This document shows, in pieces, positions 28,027-38,600 of a stretch of 64,000 nt of DNA. The notes below the pieces were generated by a model. The model did not search any database and was not told where the DNA came from. It was given only the letters and a program-made list of their open reading frames with translations. Location of the stretch: positions 163,964 through 227,963 of the forward strand of contig JADJMH010000012.1 in NCBI GenBank assembly GCA_016709675.1. The letters run 5' to 3'. Both the position numbers and the translations under genes were made by a program. Every line of letters starts with the position of its first letter. Positions within the stretch are counted from its first letter, which is position 1. This stretch comes from Candidatus Accumulibacter proximus. Its GTDB lineage: Bacteria; Pseudomonadota; Gammaproteobacteria; Burkholderiales; Rhodocyclaceae.

Positions 28027-28059
28027 GAGCCGCCCTGATCTCATCCTGGCGGCTCTTTT
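28027..28059 (+). terminator. Intrinsic terminator between hybC and hybD
   Basis: GAGCCGCC and GGCGGCTC form a perfect 8-bp stem with a 13-base loop, ending in CTTTT. Placed between the structural genes and the maturation genes, it may reduce downstream transcription rather than end the operon. Confidence 0.65.
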
Positions 28060-28083
28060 ACCATCCCGTGCTGTGGACCAGTC

Positions 28084-28575
28084 ATGCGCATTGTCGTCCT
28101 GGGTGTTGGCAACATTCTGTTGAGCGATGAAGGGCTCGGCGTGCGAGCCATTGAGCGCCTGCCGCTCAGCTGTTCCCTGCCGCCGGAAGTCGAGCTGATC
28201 GATGGCGGCACCAGCGGCATGGAGATGCTCGAGGACCTCGAGGGCCTCGATGCACTGATCATCGTGGACGCGATTCGCGCCGGCTATGCCGCGGGCGCGC
28301 CGATCCGACTGACGGGCGATGCGGTACCAGTGTTTTTCAAGACCCGGCTGTCACCCCACCAGGTCGGGCTGTGCGATGTCCTGGCCACACTGGAGCTGCT
28401 CGGCAGGGCCCCGAAGCACACCGCCATCCTCGGCCTGCAGCCGCAGTCTCTGGCTCTCGGCATGGAACTCAGCCGCGAAGTCGAAGCCGGCATGCCGGAA
28501 CTGCTGCGGATGGTGATCAGCGAACTGGTGATGCTCGGAATTCGCACGTCGCCAGCGACCATCGAGGCTGGCTGA
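28084..28575 (+). CDS. hybD: Hydrogenase maturation protease HybD/HyaD
   Basis: 163-residue endopeptidase that trims the large subunit after nickel insertion. Nickel-sensing acidic residues and His are visible: GVGNILLSDEGLGV (residues 6-19), IVDAI near 60, and LSPHQVGL near 92. ATG 28084 directly follows the terminator hairpin. Its stop overlaps the start of the next chaperone gene, so the two are translationally coupled. Confidence 0.93.
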   Translation: MRIVVLGVGNILLSDEGLGVRAIERLPLSCSLPPEVELIDGGTSGMEMLEDLEGLDALIIVDAIRAGYAAGAPIRLTGDAVPVFFKTRLSPHQVGLCDVLATLELLGRAPKHTAILGLQPQSLALGMELSREVEAGMPELLRMVISELVMLGIRTSPATIEAG

Positions 28576-28886
28576 TGTGTCTGTCGATCCCGATGCAGCT
28601 CGTCGCCCTGGAAGGCAGGAATGGTGACTTCGCGGTCGCCGAGCGACGACAGGGAGACACGCTGCGGCGTGAGCGGATCAACCTGATGCTGATCGGCCCG
28701 CAGCCCGTCGGCACCTGGGTTCTGGCCTCCCTTGGCCTGGCCCGGGAAGTACTCGAGGATGGCGAGCGGAAGTTGATTGAAGATGCTCTCGCCGCGGTCT
28801 CTGCTGCACTGACCGGGGACTACGACCCCGCGCGACATTTCGCCGACCTGACCAGCAAGCCCGCGGACCCGGGCGAGCCGCCATGA
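28575..28886 (+). CDS. HypC/HupF-family hydrogenase chaperone
   Basis: 103-residue chaperone starting MCLSIPMQL, the HypC/HupF/HybG signature with the essential Cys2. Such proteins guard the large subunit or deliver the Fe(CN)2CO group with HypD. The ATG shares bases with the hybD stop (TGATG), and its own stop overlaps the next start (ATGA). The length and place after the protease suggest an operon-specific HupF-like member. Confidence 0.88.
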   Translation: MCLSIPMQLVALEGRNGDFAVAERRQGDTLRRERINLMLIGPQPVGTWVLASLGLAREVLEDGERKLIEDALAAVSAALTGDYDPARHFADLTSKPADPGEPP

Positions 28887-29518
28887 GCCCCGAGTTCCGC
28901 AAGCCCGCCTTCGAGGCGAAGCGACCACCTCCAGCGGCGCCAATCACCGACAATCCCGGACAGCGCCTGGAGGCGATGTACCTGCAGATCTGGGCGACGA
29001 GCATGCGTGAGCTCCCTTTCGTCAATGCCGCCCTGTCGGTGGAAGCGGTCGGCTTCCGCCGCTGGCGGTCTGCCAGCATCTGCCCCTCTGGTACGGACAC
29101 CCCGGCCCCGACCGGAGAAGGCGAGGCAGCCAGCCGAAGCGAGCCGTCGGGCGACTGGGTAGGTGCGGTCATCACGCCGTGGTTCATCAATCTCTTCCTT
29201 CTGCCAGGCGGGGGCAATCTCTGGTCCGACCAGCGTCCCGGCCAGCGCTGCCATATCCTCTTCCCGGTTGGTCCGCTTGAGTTCATCGCCGATCACGATC
29301 CAGCCGCGATCATCCCCTCCTACCAGTATTGCCCGCTGTTCGCTCCGCCCAGCCAGTTCGCTTCGCAAGCCGCCGCGCGTGCGGCCGCGAGTGCCGCGCT
29401 GGAAGCCATGCTCGTGCCGCCCACGGTCCCGGACCCGAGGTCCAGTTCAGGCGATGTTTCGGCGGCAAAGCCGGATTCGGCGCGACGTGCCTTCCTTCGC
29501 CGCTTCGCCAGACCCTGA
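28883..29518 (+). CDS. hybE: [NiFe]-hydrogenase assembly chaperone HybE/HupJ
   Basis: 211-residue protein of the HybE/HupJ family that assists assembly and Tat quality control of the small and large subunits. The central block WVGAVITPWFINLFLLPGG and the following CHILFPVGPLEF are typical. The C-terminal ~50 residues are Ala/Pro-rich and non-conserved. Last recognisable gene of the hydrogenase operon; hypABDEF are not in the window. Confidence 0.85.
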   Translation: MSPEFRKPAFEAKRPPPAAPITDNPGQRLEAMYLQIWATSMRELPFVNAALSVEAVGFRRWRSASICPSGTDTPAPTGEGEAASRSEPSGDWVGAVITPWFINLFLLPGGGNLWSDQRPGQRCHILFPVGPLEFIADHDPAAIIPSYQYCPLFAPPSQFASQAAARAAASAALEAMLVPPTVPDPRSSSGDVSAAKPDSARRAFLRRFARP

Positions 29519-29666
29519 GCAAGATGGACGGTGCGACCGTTCACCCGCTGTCGGCAGCTTTTTTCCTTCTGTGGTAGATTCGCCCAAGGAACAGCCTATC
29601 GGCAAGACACAGGCCTCGTGACCGCATCTCCCACGGCGCCAGCTAGTACCCCACAAGCCTGGTGCC

Positions 29667-31652
29667 ATGACTTCACTCGACATTGCCCTCCTTTATCTCC
29701 TGGCCGCCGTACTCTCGGTCGTCGCTTGCCGCCAGTTCAGGCTGCCGCCGATGCTGGGATACCTGGTGGCCGGCATCCTGATCGGGCCGAACGCCCTGGC
29801 CCTGGCGCAAGATTCTGCGGGTATCCGCTACCTGGCCGAATTCGGCGTCGTGTTCCTGATGTTCGTCATCGGCCTCGAGTTCAGCCTGCCCAAGCTGCGT
29901 GCGATGAAGCAGCATGTCTTCGGCCTGGGTCTGGCGCAGGTCGTGCTCACCATCGGGCTCGCCACGGCTGCCTCGCTGCTGCTGGTGCTGATGCTGCCAG
30001 GCTGGTGGCAGGTGTCCTGGCAGATCGCGGTGGCACTGGGCGGCATCCTGTCGATGAGCAGCACTGCCATCGTCATCAAGCTTGTCGCCGAGCGCCTGGA
30101 ACTTGAGTCCGAACACGGTAAGCGGGTGGTTGGCGTCCTGTTGTTCCAGGATCTGGCTGTGGTGCCCTTGCTGGTCCTCATTCCAGCGCTGGCGGCCGAC
30201 CCGGAAGACCTGCTGCCGGCACTGGGCCTGGCCCTGCTCAAGGCCGCGCTGCTGCTCGGGCTGCTGCTGACGGGCGGCCAGACGATCATGCGCTGGTGGC
30301 TGACCCTGGTCGCGCGACAGAAAAGCGACGAGCTGTTCATGCTCAACCTGCTGCTGATCACGCTCGGCCTGTCCTGGCTGACCGAGCACGCCGGCCTGTC
30401 GCTGGCGCTAGGTGCATTCGTCGCCGGGATGCTGATCTCGGAAACCGAATTCAAGCACCAGGTGGAAACCGACATCCGGCCATTCCACGATGTCCTCCTG
30501 GGCCTCTTTTTCATCACCATCGGCATGATGCTGGACTGGCGCCTGGTGCTCGAGCGCTGGCCGCTGGTACTGGTAATGCTCACGCTCTCGCTGGCGTTCA
30601 AACTGGCGATGATCACCGGCCTGGCACGGGCATTTGGTGCCTCGATGGGGGTTTCACTGCGCGTCGGCCTCTACCTTGCCCAGGCCGGCGAGTTCGGCCT
30701 GGTGCTGCTGACGCTCGCCGGCCAGCACAACCTGGTCCCGCCGCAGCTGTTCAACCCCATTCTGGCGGCCATGGTGCTATCAATGCTGGCGACGCCCTTC
30801 ATGATCCTCTATACCAACACCATCGTCGCCAAGCTGGTGGCCAGCGACTGGCTGATGCAGGCCGTGCAGATGACCCGGATTGCCAGCCAGGCAATGAACG
30901 TCGACCAGCACGTGATCATCTGTGGTTACGGCCGTTGCGGCCAGAATCTGGCGCGGTTGCTCGAAGGCGAAGGCATCCCCTACATCGCGCTCGATCTCGA
31001 CCCGGATCGGGTGCGCCAGGCCAAAGCGGCAGGGCATTCGGTGGTCTTTGGCGATGCCGCGCGCCTGCAGGCGCTGAAGGCCGCTGGCCTGCACCGCGCC
31101 AGCGCCGTCGTGGTGACCTACGTCGATACGGCGAGCGCGCTGAAGGTGCTGCACCACACCCACGAGCAGGCAGTCAATCTGCCGGTGGTGGTGCGTACCG
31201 TCAGCGACGTGGACCTTGAAAAACTGCGTGCGGCCGGCGCCACCGAGGTGGTACCGGAAGCGATCGAAGCCAGCCTGATGCTGGCCAGCCACGCGCTGGC
31301 GCTGATGGGCGTGCCCATGCGTCGCGTCGCCCGTATCGTGCAGGACCAGCGCGATGCGCGTTACCAGCTCCTGCGTGGTTACTTCCACGGCGCCGACGAC
31401 GACAGTGCCGACGAGATCGAGCAGGAGCGCCTGAGCACCGTCACCCTGCCCACAACCGGCTGTGCGGTCGGCAAGACGCTGGCCAGCCTGGCGCTGGAGA
31501 CCCTCGGCGTGCGGGTGGCAAGTCTGCGCCGCGCCAGCGGCTTGCCCACCACTTTCGACGAGGCGACCGTGCTCGATGGCGGCGACACGCTGGTGCTCAG
31601 CGGCCCGGCGCCGGCGCTGGCCTTGGCCGAAGACCGACTGCTTTCGCGCTGA
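29667..31652 (+). CDS. Kef/YbaL-type monovalent cation:H+ antiporter
   Basis: 661-residue CPA2-family antiporter. About twelve membrane helices fill residues 1-390 (GYLVAGILIGPNALAL, FVIGLEFSLPKL), then an RCK/TrkA-N domain (HVIICGYGRCGQNLARLLEG near 415) and a TrkA-C domain (about 575-660). Likely K+ or Na+ efflux at the inner membrane, gated by a nucleotide. Intact start ATG 29667. With the channel at 19.4 kb this is the second intact RCK-controlled cation carrier in the window. Confidence 0.9.
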   Translation: MTSLDIALLYLLAAVLSVVACRQFRLPPMLGYLVAGILIGPNALALAQDSAGIRYLAEFGVVFLMFVIGLEFSLPKLRAMKQHVFGLGLAQVVLTIGLATAASLLLVLMLPGWWQVSWQIAVALGGILSMSSTAIVIKLVAERLELESEHGKRVVGVLLFQDLAVVPLLVLIPALAADPEDLLPALGLALLKAALLLGLLLTGGQTIMRWWLTLVARQKSDELFMLNLLLITLGLSWLTEHAGLSLALGAFVAGMLISETEFKHQVETDIRPFHDVLLGLFFITIGMMLDWRLVLERWPLVLVMLTLSLAFKLAMITGLARAFGASMGVSLRVGLYLAQAGEFGLVLLTLAGQHNLVPPQLFNPILAAMVLSMLATPFMILYTNTIVAKLVASDWLMQAVQMTRIASQAMNVDQHVIICGYGRCGQNLARLLEGEGIPYIALDLDPDRVRQAKAAGHSVVFGDAARLQALKAAGLHRASAVVVTYVDTASALKVLHHTHEQAVNLPVVVRTVSDVDLEKLRAAGATEVVPEAIEASLMLASHALALMGVPMRRVARIVQDQRDARYQLLRGYFHGADDDSADEIEQERLSTVTLPTTGCAVGKTLASLALETLGVRVASLRRASGLPTTFDEATVLDGGDTLVLSGPAPALALAEDRLLSR

Positions 31653-31780
31653 ACAGGCCAAGGGCTGGCGCGTCGCAACACCCCTGAGACGGCTCGCACT
31701 TGCCGCCGGCAATCACAAATGCGAAGATTGCCGACTACCGGCAGGTTTCTGGCCGCTTTTTCTTTTTTTTTCTGAAGCCC

Positions 31781-32473
31781 ATGCATTCAACTCAGCACGG
31801 CATAAACATTGAAGCGCTCCTGGCGCACGTGCCGCTGTTCAGTGGACTGGAAACTCAGGAAATTGCCCGCTTGGCACGCGGCACGCGTGAAGTCACCGCG
31901 TCGCGCGGCGACATCCTGTTCCACAAGGGCGACATGCCAACTGGCTTCTACCTGATCGTCTACGGGCAAGTGAAGCTGGCCTTCACTTCGGCGCAGGGCG
32001 GTGAAAAGGTTGTCGACATTCTGGGTCAGGGCAAGACCTTCGGCGAAGCCGTGATGTTCATGGACAAGCCCTGCATGGTCTATGCGCAGGCACTGGCCGA
32101 TTCGCTGCTGCTGCACATCGCCAGGACTGCGATCCTTGACGAGCTCGACGCTGACCCCAGGCTCGGTCGCAGGATGATTGCCGGGCTGTCGATGCGTCTG
32201 CACCACCTGATCAGCGATGTCGAATCCTACTCCCTGTGTTCAGGCCGCCAGCGGATCATCGGCTATCTGCTGCGGGAGATTCCGACCGACAGCGAGAAGT
32301 CGATCACCGTGACCCTCCCGACCAACAAGGGAATCATCGCCTCGCGTCTCAATCTGACGCAGGAACACTTCTCGCGCATCCTGCACGAACTCTCCGAAAA
32401 AGGGCTGGTCGTGGTTGAAGGACGGAAGATCCACATTCCGGATATAGGGAAGCTGCGTAGCTACGATCAATGA
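31781..32473 (+). CDS. Crp/Fnr-family transcription regulator
   Basis: 230-residue regulator with a cyclic-nucleotide-binding-like beta barrel (about 20-140, FYLIVYGQVKLAF, GKTFGEAVMF), a dimer helix, and a C-terminal winged helix with IASRLNLTQEHFSRILHEL near 185. No N-terminal Fe-S cysteines are present, so it is not a canonical Fnr; it is closer to Dnr/FixK-type or unassigned members. ATG 31781 is preferred over the longer frame from 31700. Effector and regulon are unknown. Confidence 0.87.
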   Translation: MHSTQHGINIEALLAHVPLFSGLETQEIARLARGTREVTASRGDILFHKGDMPTGFYLIVYGQVKLAFTSAQGGEKVVDILGQGKTFGEAVMFMDKPCMVYAQALADSLLLHIARTAILDELDADPRLGRRMIAGLSMRLHHLISDVESYSLCSGRQRIIGYLLREIPTDSEKSITVTLPTNKGIIASRLNLTQEHFSRILHELSEKGLVVVEGRKIHIPDIGKLRSYDQ

Positions 32474-32513
32474 ACGATGTGGCACCCATACCAACCAAGA
32501 GGAGACACCAAGA

Positions 32514-33992
32514 ATGGCACTGGAAACCGAGATCAAGCTGAGCCTGCCGGCGAATGCCGCGCGCCGGGTGCCCGCACACCGGCTGGTCGCCGACAGCAAG
32601 CCGATCCGACAGAGACTGATCAATACCTACTATGACACGCCTGACCAAAGCCTGCAGCGCCGGCGCATTGCCGTGCGCTATCGCCACAAGGGCGCGCTAT
32701 GGCTGCTGACCGTAAAGAGTGACGCCCCATCGCCCGGCGGGCTGGCACAGCGTAGCGAATGGGAGGCTCCAGGTCAGCCCGGCGAGTTCGATTTCTCGCA
32801 CGTCGATAACCCGAAAATTCGCCGCTTTCTCGAAGCGGCAACTGCCGACCTCGCGCCGGTGTTCACCACCGACTTCACGCGCAGCTTCTGGCTGCTGACA
32901 CCGCAGGAAGGGACGCGCATCGAGCTTGCGCTGGACCGCGGCAAGATCGTCGCCGGCGAGCGTCAGGAGACCATCTGCGAAGTCGAACTTGAACTTCTCG
33001 AAGGCGACGTCGCCGACCTGTTCAGCGCGGCAATCGCCCTGCAGGCCGATCTGCCGCTGCATCCGGAAGCTGCCAGCAAGGCTGAGCGAGGCTACCGGCT
33101 GGCCAGGGAAGCGGCGCTGGTGCCGGTCAAGGCCGCCGACGTACTGCTGGCACCGGGAATGACCAGCATCGCGGTCTTTCGCAGTACGGCGTTTTCCTGC
33201 CTGTCGCAACTGCAGGGCAACGAGCGCGGCGTGCGCGAGACCGACGCGCCCGAGTTCATCCACCAGGCACGCGTCGCCATTCGCCGCCTGCGCTCGGCAC
33301 TCCGTCTCTGGCGGCCGCTGCTGCCGGAAGAATACGTCAGCCAATTCGACCCGCGCTGGCGCACTCTGGCCAATCAGCTGGGCGACACCCGCAACTGGGA
33401 CGTCTTCATTACCGAGATGCTGCCGCCGATCAGCCAGGCGTTTCCTGATCACACCGACGTCCAGCGCCTGGTCAGCCAGGCGAGCAGCCACCTCACCGTT
33501 TGCCGCAAGGCGGCAAAGACGGCAATGACCGCGGCCAGCTACTCGCAGTTGTTGCTCGAGTTCACCGCGGCTACCGTTGCCCTGGTGGAAAACAGGAAAC
33601 CACCGATCACCGCTTTTGCCCCCCGTTCGCTGAACAAGCGCGCCAAGCGCGTCGCTGCGCTGGCAACCGAAACCAAGGATTCCAATCCCGAGGCCCGGCA
33701 TGCCCTGCGCATCGCGCTGAAGCGGCTGCGCTATGCACTCGAGTTCTTCGCCCCGCTGTTTCCTGCCCGACGCCTGCAGCGCTATCACCAGAGTGCAGCC
33801 GGGCTGCTCGACCTGCTGGGCCGGATGAATGACACCGCCGTCGCCGAACAGCTCCTCGTGCAGGCGGTGCCCGGCCACCACAGCGACCTCGTGCGCGGCT
33901 GGCTGGCCGGTCGCAACGACCTGATGCTTGGTCAACTCGATGCTCTGCTGGCCGATTTCCTCAGCCATCAGCCGCCCTGGGAACACGGCTGA
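32514..33992 (+). CDS. CYTH-CHAD protein (inorganic triphosphatase-like)
   Basis: 492-residue protein with an N-terminal CYTH tunnel domain (ExExK as ETEIKL at residues 4-9; about 1-205) and a C-terminal CHAD domain (about 215-485) with conserved His/Arg helices (HQARVAIRRLRSALRLW, HALRIALKRLRYALEFF). CYTH domains hydrolyse triphosphate; CHAD domains bind polyphosphate. As in E. coli YgiF, a role in inorganic triphosphate or polyphosphate handling is likely. ATG 32514 follows GAGGAGA. Confidence 0.92.
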   Translation: MALETEIKLSLPANAARRVPAHRLVADSKPIRQRLINTYYDTPDQSLQRRRIAVRYRHKGALWLLTVKSDAPSPGGLAQRSEWEAPGQPGEFDFSHVDNPKIRRFLEAATADLAPVFTTDFTRSFWLLTPQEGTRIELALDRGKIVAGERQETICEVELELLEGDVADLFSAAIALQADLPLHPEAASKAERGYRLAREAALVPVKAADVLLAPGMTSIAVFRSTAFSCLSQLQGNERGVRETDAPEFIHQARVAIRRLRSALRLWRPLLPEEYVSQFDPRWRTLANQLGDTRNWDVFITEMLPPISQAFPDHTDVQRLVSQASSHLTVCRKAAKTAMTAASYSQLLLEFTAATVALVENRKPPITAFAPRSLNKRAKRVAALATETKDSNPEARHALRIALKRLRYALEFFAPLFPARRLQRYHQSAAGLLDLLGRMNDTAVAEQLLVQAVPGHHSDLVRGWLAGRNDLMLGQLDALLADFLSHQPPWEHG

Positions 33993-34012
33993 ACGGCACT
34001 TGGCGCAGATCG

Positions 34013-35530
34013 GTGGGCAGCGCATGCCCTCGCCGCCAGGCCGCAAGCCCGGATTTGGCGGCCAAGACGTCGCTTGACGCGCAGCCAGCCCGACCAACGG
34101 GCTTTTCCCGGGCTCCTGCGTTAGCTGTCAACCTCAGGCGCATCGCCCGCTGGCTGCTGATCGTGCTCTTTGTCGGCGGCGTGCCAATGGCGCGCGCGGC
34201 AGAACTGCCGCCTGCCGTCAGTCAGGCGCTCCGAGAGGCAGGCATCCCGGAGCGCTCGGTCGCTCTCTTCGTGCAGGCGGTTGATGGCGGACCGGCGCTG
34301 CTCAGCCATAACGCCCGCCAGGCCATGAACCCGGCCTCAGTGATGAAGCTGCTGACCACCTACGCTGGCCTCGAACTGCTCGGGCCGGCGCATACCTGGC
34401 GCAGTGAAGCGCTCGCCGAGACCAGCCCGACCGGCGGTCGGCTCGACGGCAACCTTTACCTGCGCGGCAGTGGTGATCCCAAGCTGGGTCTCGAACAGTT
34501 CTGGCTGTTGCTGCGCCAGCTTCGTGTCCGTGGACTGACCGAAATCGCTGGCGACCTTGTTCTTGACCGGAGCGCTTTCGCGCTGCCGCCGCACGAACCG
34601 GGCGAGTTCGACAACGAGCCCTTGCGGCCGTACAACGCCGGCCCCGACGCGCTGCTGGTCAACCTCAAGAGCGTTCGCCTGACGCTGCAGCCCGACCTGA
34701 CTGGCAAGGGAGTCAGGGTGATCGCTGAAACCCCGGGCGAGGGTCTGCAGATCAACAACCGCCTGCGCCTTGACCACGACGCCTGCGGCGACTGGCGCGA
34801 ACAGGTCAGGCCGGCGGTCAGTGGCCTGACTATCGAACTCAGCGGCAGTTTTTCGGCCGCCTGTGGCGAGAAAGCGCTGCACCTCGCGCCCTGGCCAGCC
34901 GACATCCAGGTCGAAGGCCTCTTTCGTGCCCTGTGGCGGGAACTCGGTGGCAGCTTCGGCGGACGCGTACGTGCCGGTCGCGCGCCCGCCGGCGCGCGCA
35001 CACTGGCGGTGCACGAGTCTGCCGCGCTCGGCGAGATTGTTCGTGACATCAACAAGTACAGCAACAACGTCATGGCGCGCCAATTGTTCCTGACCCTCGA
35101 CAGCGAGCGTCCTGCGACGGCCGACGGCGCGCGCCGCCAGATTGCCGGCTGGCTGCAGGCGAAGGGTCTGAGACTGCCTGACCTGGTGCTCGATAACGGC
35201 TCCGGCCTGTCGCGCAGCGAGCGCATCTCGGCCGAAGGCCTTGGCCAGTTGCTGCGTGCCGCCTGGCAAAGCCCGGTGATGCCCGAACTGATCGCTTCGC
35301 TGCCGATTGCCGGGGTCGACGGTACGCTGCAAAAGCGTTTCAACGCCGGTGCAGCGACCGGGCGGGCACATCTGAAGAGCGGCTATCTTGATGGCGTACG
35401 GGCGATTGCCGGTTACCTGCTGGATCAAAGCGGCAAGCGCTGGATCGTCGTCTGTCTGATCAACGACCAGAAGGCGAGACTCGGCAAACCGGCGATCGAT
35501 GCCCTGCTGCTCTGGCTGGCGAAGCGGTGA
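34013..35530 (+). CDS. dacB: D-alanyl-D-alanine carboxypeptidase/endopeptidase (PBP4, DacB)
   Basis: Periplasmic peptidoglycan hydrolase of the peptidase S13 family. Active-site motifs are SVMK (SxxK, near residue 110), SNN in KYSNNVMARQ (SxN, near 350) and KSG in HLKSGYL (near 455). A signal peptide begins at about residue 41 (LRRIARWLLIVLFVGG, cleavage after ARA). No good start lies just before the signal; the GTG at 34013 gives a 40-residue extra N-terminus, so the true start is uncertain and could be an alternative codon. Confidence 0.9.
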   Translation: MGSACPRRQAASPDLAAKTSLDAQPARPTGFSRAPALAVNLRRIARWLLIVLFVGGVPMARAAELPPAVSQALREAGIPERSVALFVQAVDGGPALLSHNARQAMNPASVMKLLTTYAGLELLGPAHTWRSEALAETSPTGGRLDGNLYLRGSGDPKLGLEQFWLLLRQLRVRGLTEIAGDLVLDRSAFALPPHEPGEFDNEPLRPYNAGPDALLVNLKSVRLTLQPDLTGKGVRVIAETPGEGLQINNRLRLDHDACGDWREQVRPAVSGLTIELSGSFSAACGEKALHLAPWPADIQVEGLFRALWRELGGSFGGRVRAGRAPAGARTLAVHESAALGEIVRDINKYSNNVMARQLFLTLDSERPATADGARRQIAGWLQAKGLRLPDLVLDNGSGLSRSERISAEGLGQLLRAAWQSPVMPELIASLPIAGVDGTLQKRFNAGAATGRAHLKSGYLDGVRAIAGYLLDQSGKRWIVVCLINDQKARLGKPAIDALLLWLAKR

Positions 35531-35603
35531 GCGACCGGCGCGACAAACCTGCTGCCAATGGCTGAGCTGCCCGATGGCGGAACCGCCGACGAACCAGGAC
35601 CTT

Positions 35604-38600
35604 TCAGACGAGGAAACGATCACGCACGAAGGCCTCGAACTGGTCAGCTGTCAGTGGCTCGCTGAACAGATAGCCCTGCGCTTCATCACAACCTTTCTCG
35701 CGGAGGAAAGCGAGCTGCGCCTCGCTTTCCACACCCTCGGCAATCGTCTGCAGGCCGAGGTTGTGCGCCAGGCTGATGATCGCCGCAACGATCGCCTCAT
35801 CATCGGGATCGCTGGCGAGGTCGGCGACAAAGGAGCGATCGATCTTGAGCTTGTGCACCCGAAAACGCTTGAGGTAACTCATGGATGAATAACCGGTACC
35901 GAAGTCGTCGATCGAAATCCGCACGCCTCGCTCGCGCAGTTTGTCCATCGTCCCGATCGCCGCGAGCGGGCTGTCCATCGCCACGCTCTCGGTCAACTCC
36001 AGATCGAGAAACTCCGCCGGCAGATCTTCCTCATCCAGAATCCCCGATACCCGCTGCGTCAGATTGGCCTGCCGGAACTGGACCACCGAGAGATTGACAG
36101 CCACCGTCACCAGCGGCAGGCCGGCTTGCTGCCAAGTCCGCATCCGGCGCACCGCCATCCGCAGCACCCATTCGCCAATCGGCAGGATCAGGCCGGACTC
36201 CTCGGCAATCGGGATGAATTCGGCTGGCGAAACCATCCCCAGCTCGGGATGCTGCCAGCGCAGGAGGGCCTCGGCGCCAACCAGACGACGGCCCTCAATG
36301 GCAAACTGCGGCTGATAGCGCAAGTGCAGTTCGCCGTGTTCAAGCGCCCGCCGCAGGTCGTTCTCGAGCTGCAGGGTACGCGCCGACCGCTCCTGCATCT
36401 CGGCGGCAAAAAAGCAGTAGGCGTTGCGACCGCGCTGCTTGGCGCGATACATCGCCGTATCCGCAGACATCGAGAGTGCCTCGAAACTCTCGCCGTCGGC
36501 CGGGTAGATGGCAATGCCCACCGACGCCGTGCAGCTCAGCTCATGCTGTTCGATGCGATAAGGCGGCGCTGTGATTTCGAGTAGCTTGGCCGCCACGTGC
36601 GCAGCACCGGCGGCGTCGGTGCTCGGCAAGACCAGGATGAACTCGTCGCCGCCGAGGCGGGAAACGGTATCTTCCTCGCGCACCGTCCCTTTCAGGCGCT
36701 GTGCGACCTGGATCAGGAGTTCATCGCCAATCCGGTGGCCGAGCGAATCATTGACGTTCTTGAAGCGATCAAGGTCAAGAAACATCAGCGCCAGCGACTC
36801 GCGACCACGGTTGGCACGGCTCAGGTCATGCCTGACCCGTTCGTCGAGCAGGCTGCGGTTCGGCAGACCGGTCAGCGGATCGAAGTGCGCCAGACGCTGG
36901 ATGCTGGCCTCGGCTTCCTTGTGCTGGGTGATGTCGATGAAGGTCCCGATGTAGTTTGTGGTCATGCCCTCCCGCTCGACCCGGCTGATCGACAGCCACT
37001 CGGGATAGACGCTGCCGTCCTTGCGGCGGTTCCAGATCTCCCCCTGCCAATGCCCCCGCGATTCGATCGCCCGCCACATGCTCTGGTAGAAGCTGCCATC
37101 GTGCCGCCCCGAAGCCAGCAGGCGCGGGTTGCAGCCCAGCGCTTCGGCCGCGCTGTAACCGGTGATCCGGCTGAAAGCGTGATTGACCATGACGATGTTG
37201 CAGGCGGCATCGGTGATCGCGATCCCCTCGCCGCCCTGCTCGAAAACCTTGGCGGCCAGGTCGAGCTGGGCCGCTGCCTGCCTTTGCTCGCTGACATCGA
37301 CGATCGTTCCGAGATAGCCGGTGAGCCGGCCTTGCGCACCGTGCATCATCGTCACCGATAGCCAGACGACAACGCGCCGTCCATCCTTGCGGATGAAGGT
37401 CCATTCCCGTTCGTCGGCGACGCCGCTGCGGCGCGCCTCGGCGACCAGTGCCTCGAAACCCGGCCCGACCCGATAGCCGAGTGCATCGCTGAGTTCGGAC
37501 GCCCTCGCCTCAACCTCCTCTGGGTCGTGAAAGACGATCGGCGTCACCTTGCCGACCACTTCCTCGGCAAGGTAGCCGACGATCGCTTCAGCACCCGGAT
37601 TGAACACCGTGATCAGACCTTGCGGGTCGGTTGCGACGATGCCGCAGGCCGCACTGGCCAGCACCGACCCTTTCAGTGCCTCGCTTTCCCGCAGCGCCTG
37701 TTCCACCAGCCGGCGCTCGACCAGCAGGGCGGTGTTTTCGAGGGCCACCGCGGCACTGGCGGCCAGGCCCTGCAGCAGACGGGCATCGGCTTCATCGAAG
37801 CCACCCGGCTTGTTGTGGATTTCGAAGCAACCGAGCAGCTCGCCATGGCGGTTGATGATCGGCATGTCGAGGAGGTTGTGGAAGCCGATCGCCTGCTGAA
37901 TCTCGGGGACAACATACGGATCGTGTACTGCATCGTTGCTGAGATGGAACTGCCGGGTCTGCAGCACCCGTCCGGGCACACCGTAGCCCGGCGGGAAACG
38001 GTAATCGATCGGCAGCAAGCGGCCGCCCTGGTTGTACTCGTTGAACACCATCTGCTGTTCGCAGACTCGGGCCGCCGCACCGGCGGTCGCGCCGGTGATC
38101 TGCAGCGCCGCGGCTACCAGTTGGCGCAGGATCACCGGGATGTCCAGCTCGCTGTTGAGGCTCTGGCTGGCGGTGGACATCATCGCCAGTTGCTCGCTAC
38201 GGCGCAGCAGCGCGGCCTCGGCCTGCTTCCGCTCGCTGATGTTCATCGCGGTGCCCACCGCCAGTACGACTCGACCTGCGGCATCTCGCTGGGCAACCCG
38301 CCCGCGAGTCTGCAGCCAGATGCACTGTCCTGACTTGTTGATGATCTGGTGCTCGAAACTGAACACCGGATCACCGGGTTGCATGGCCTCCTGAAAGCGC
38401 TCGATGAGGGCTGTCCGATGATCCGGATGGACCAGTTCCATCAGCGCACCGGAACTCGCCGGATCCTCGCCGTGATCGAGGCCGAGCAGCTGCAGCATGG
38501 TCGCATCGTAGAGAATGCGGTCCTTGACCAGATCCAGTTCCCAGAAGACCAGCTGGGTTGCCTCGGTGGCCATGCGCAGGCGAGCCTCGGCGCGCTTGCG

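Noticed and set aside
29551..29568. GCTG-TCGG-CAGC followed by six T after hybE
   Set aside because: Only a 4-bp stem; too weak to call a terminator.
31707..31733. Perfect 8-bp hairpin CGGCAATC/GATTGCCG before the Crp/Fnr gene
   Set aside because: Considered as a terminator, but the T-rich tract begins over 20 bases later; considered as an operator, but the 11-base spacer fits no known Crp/Fnr site.
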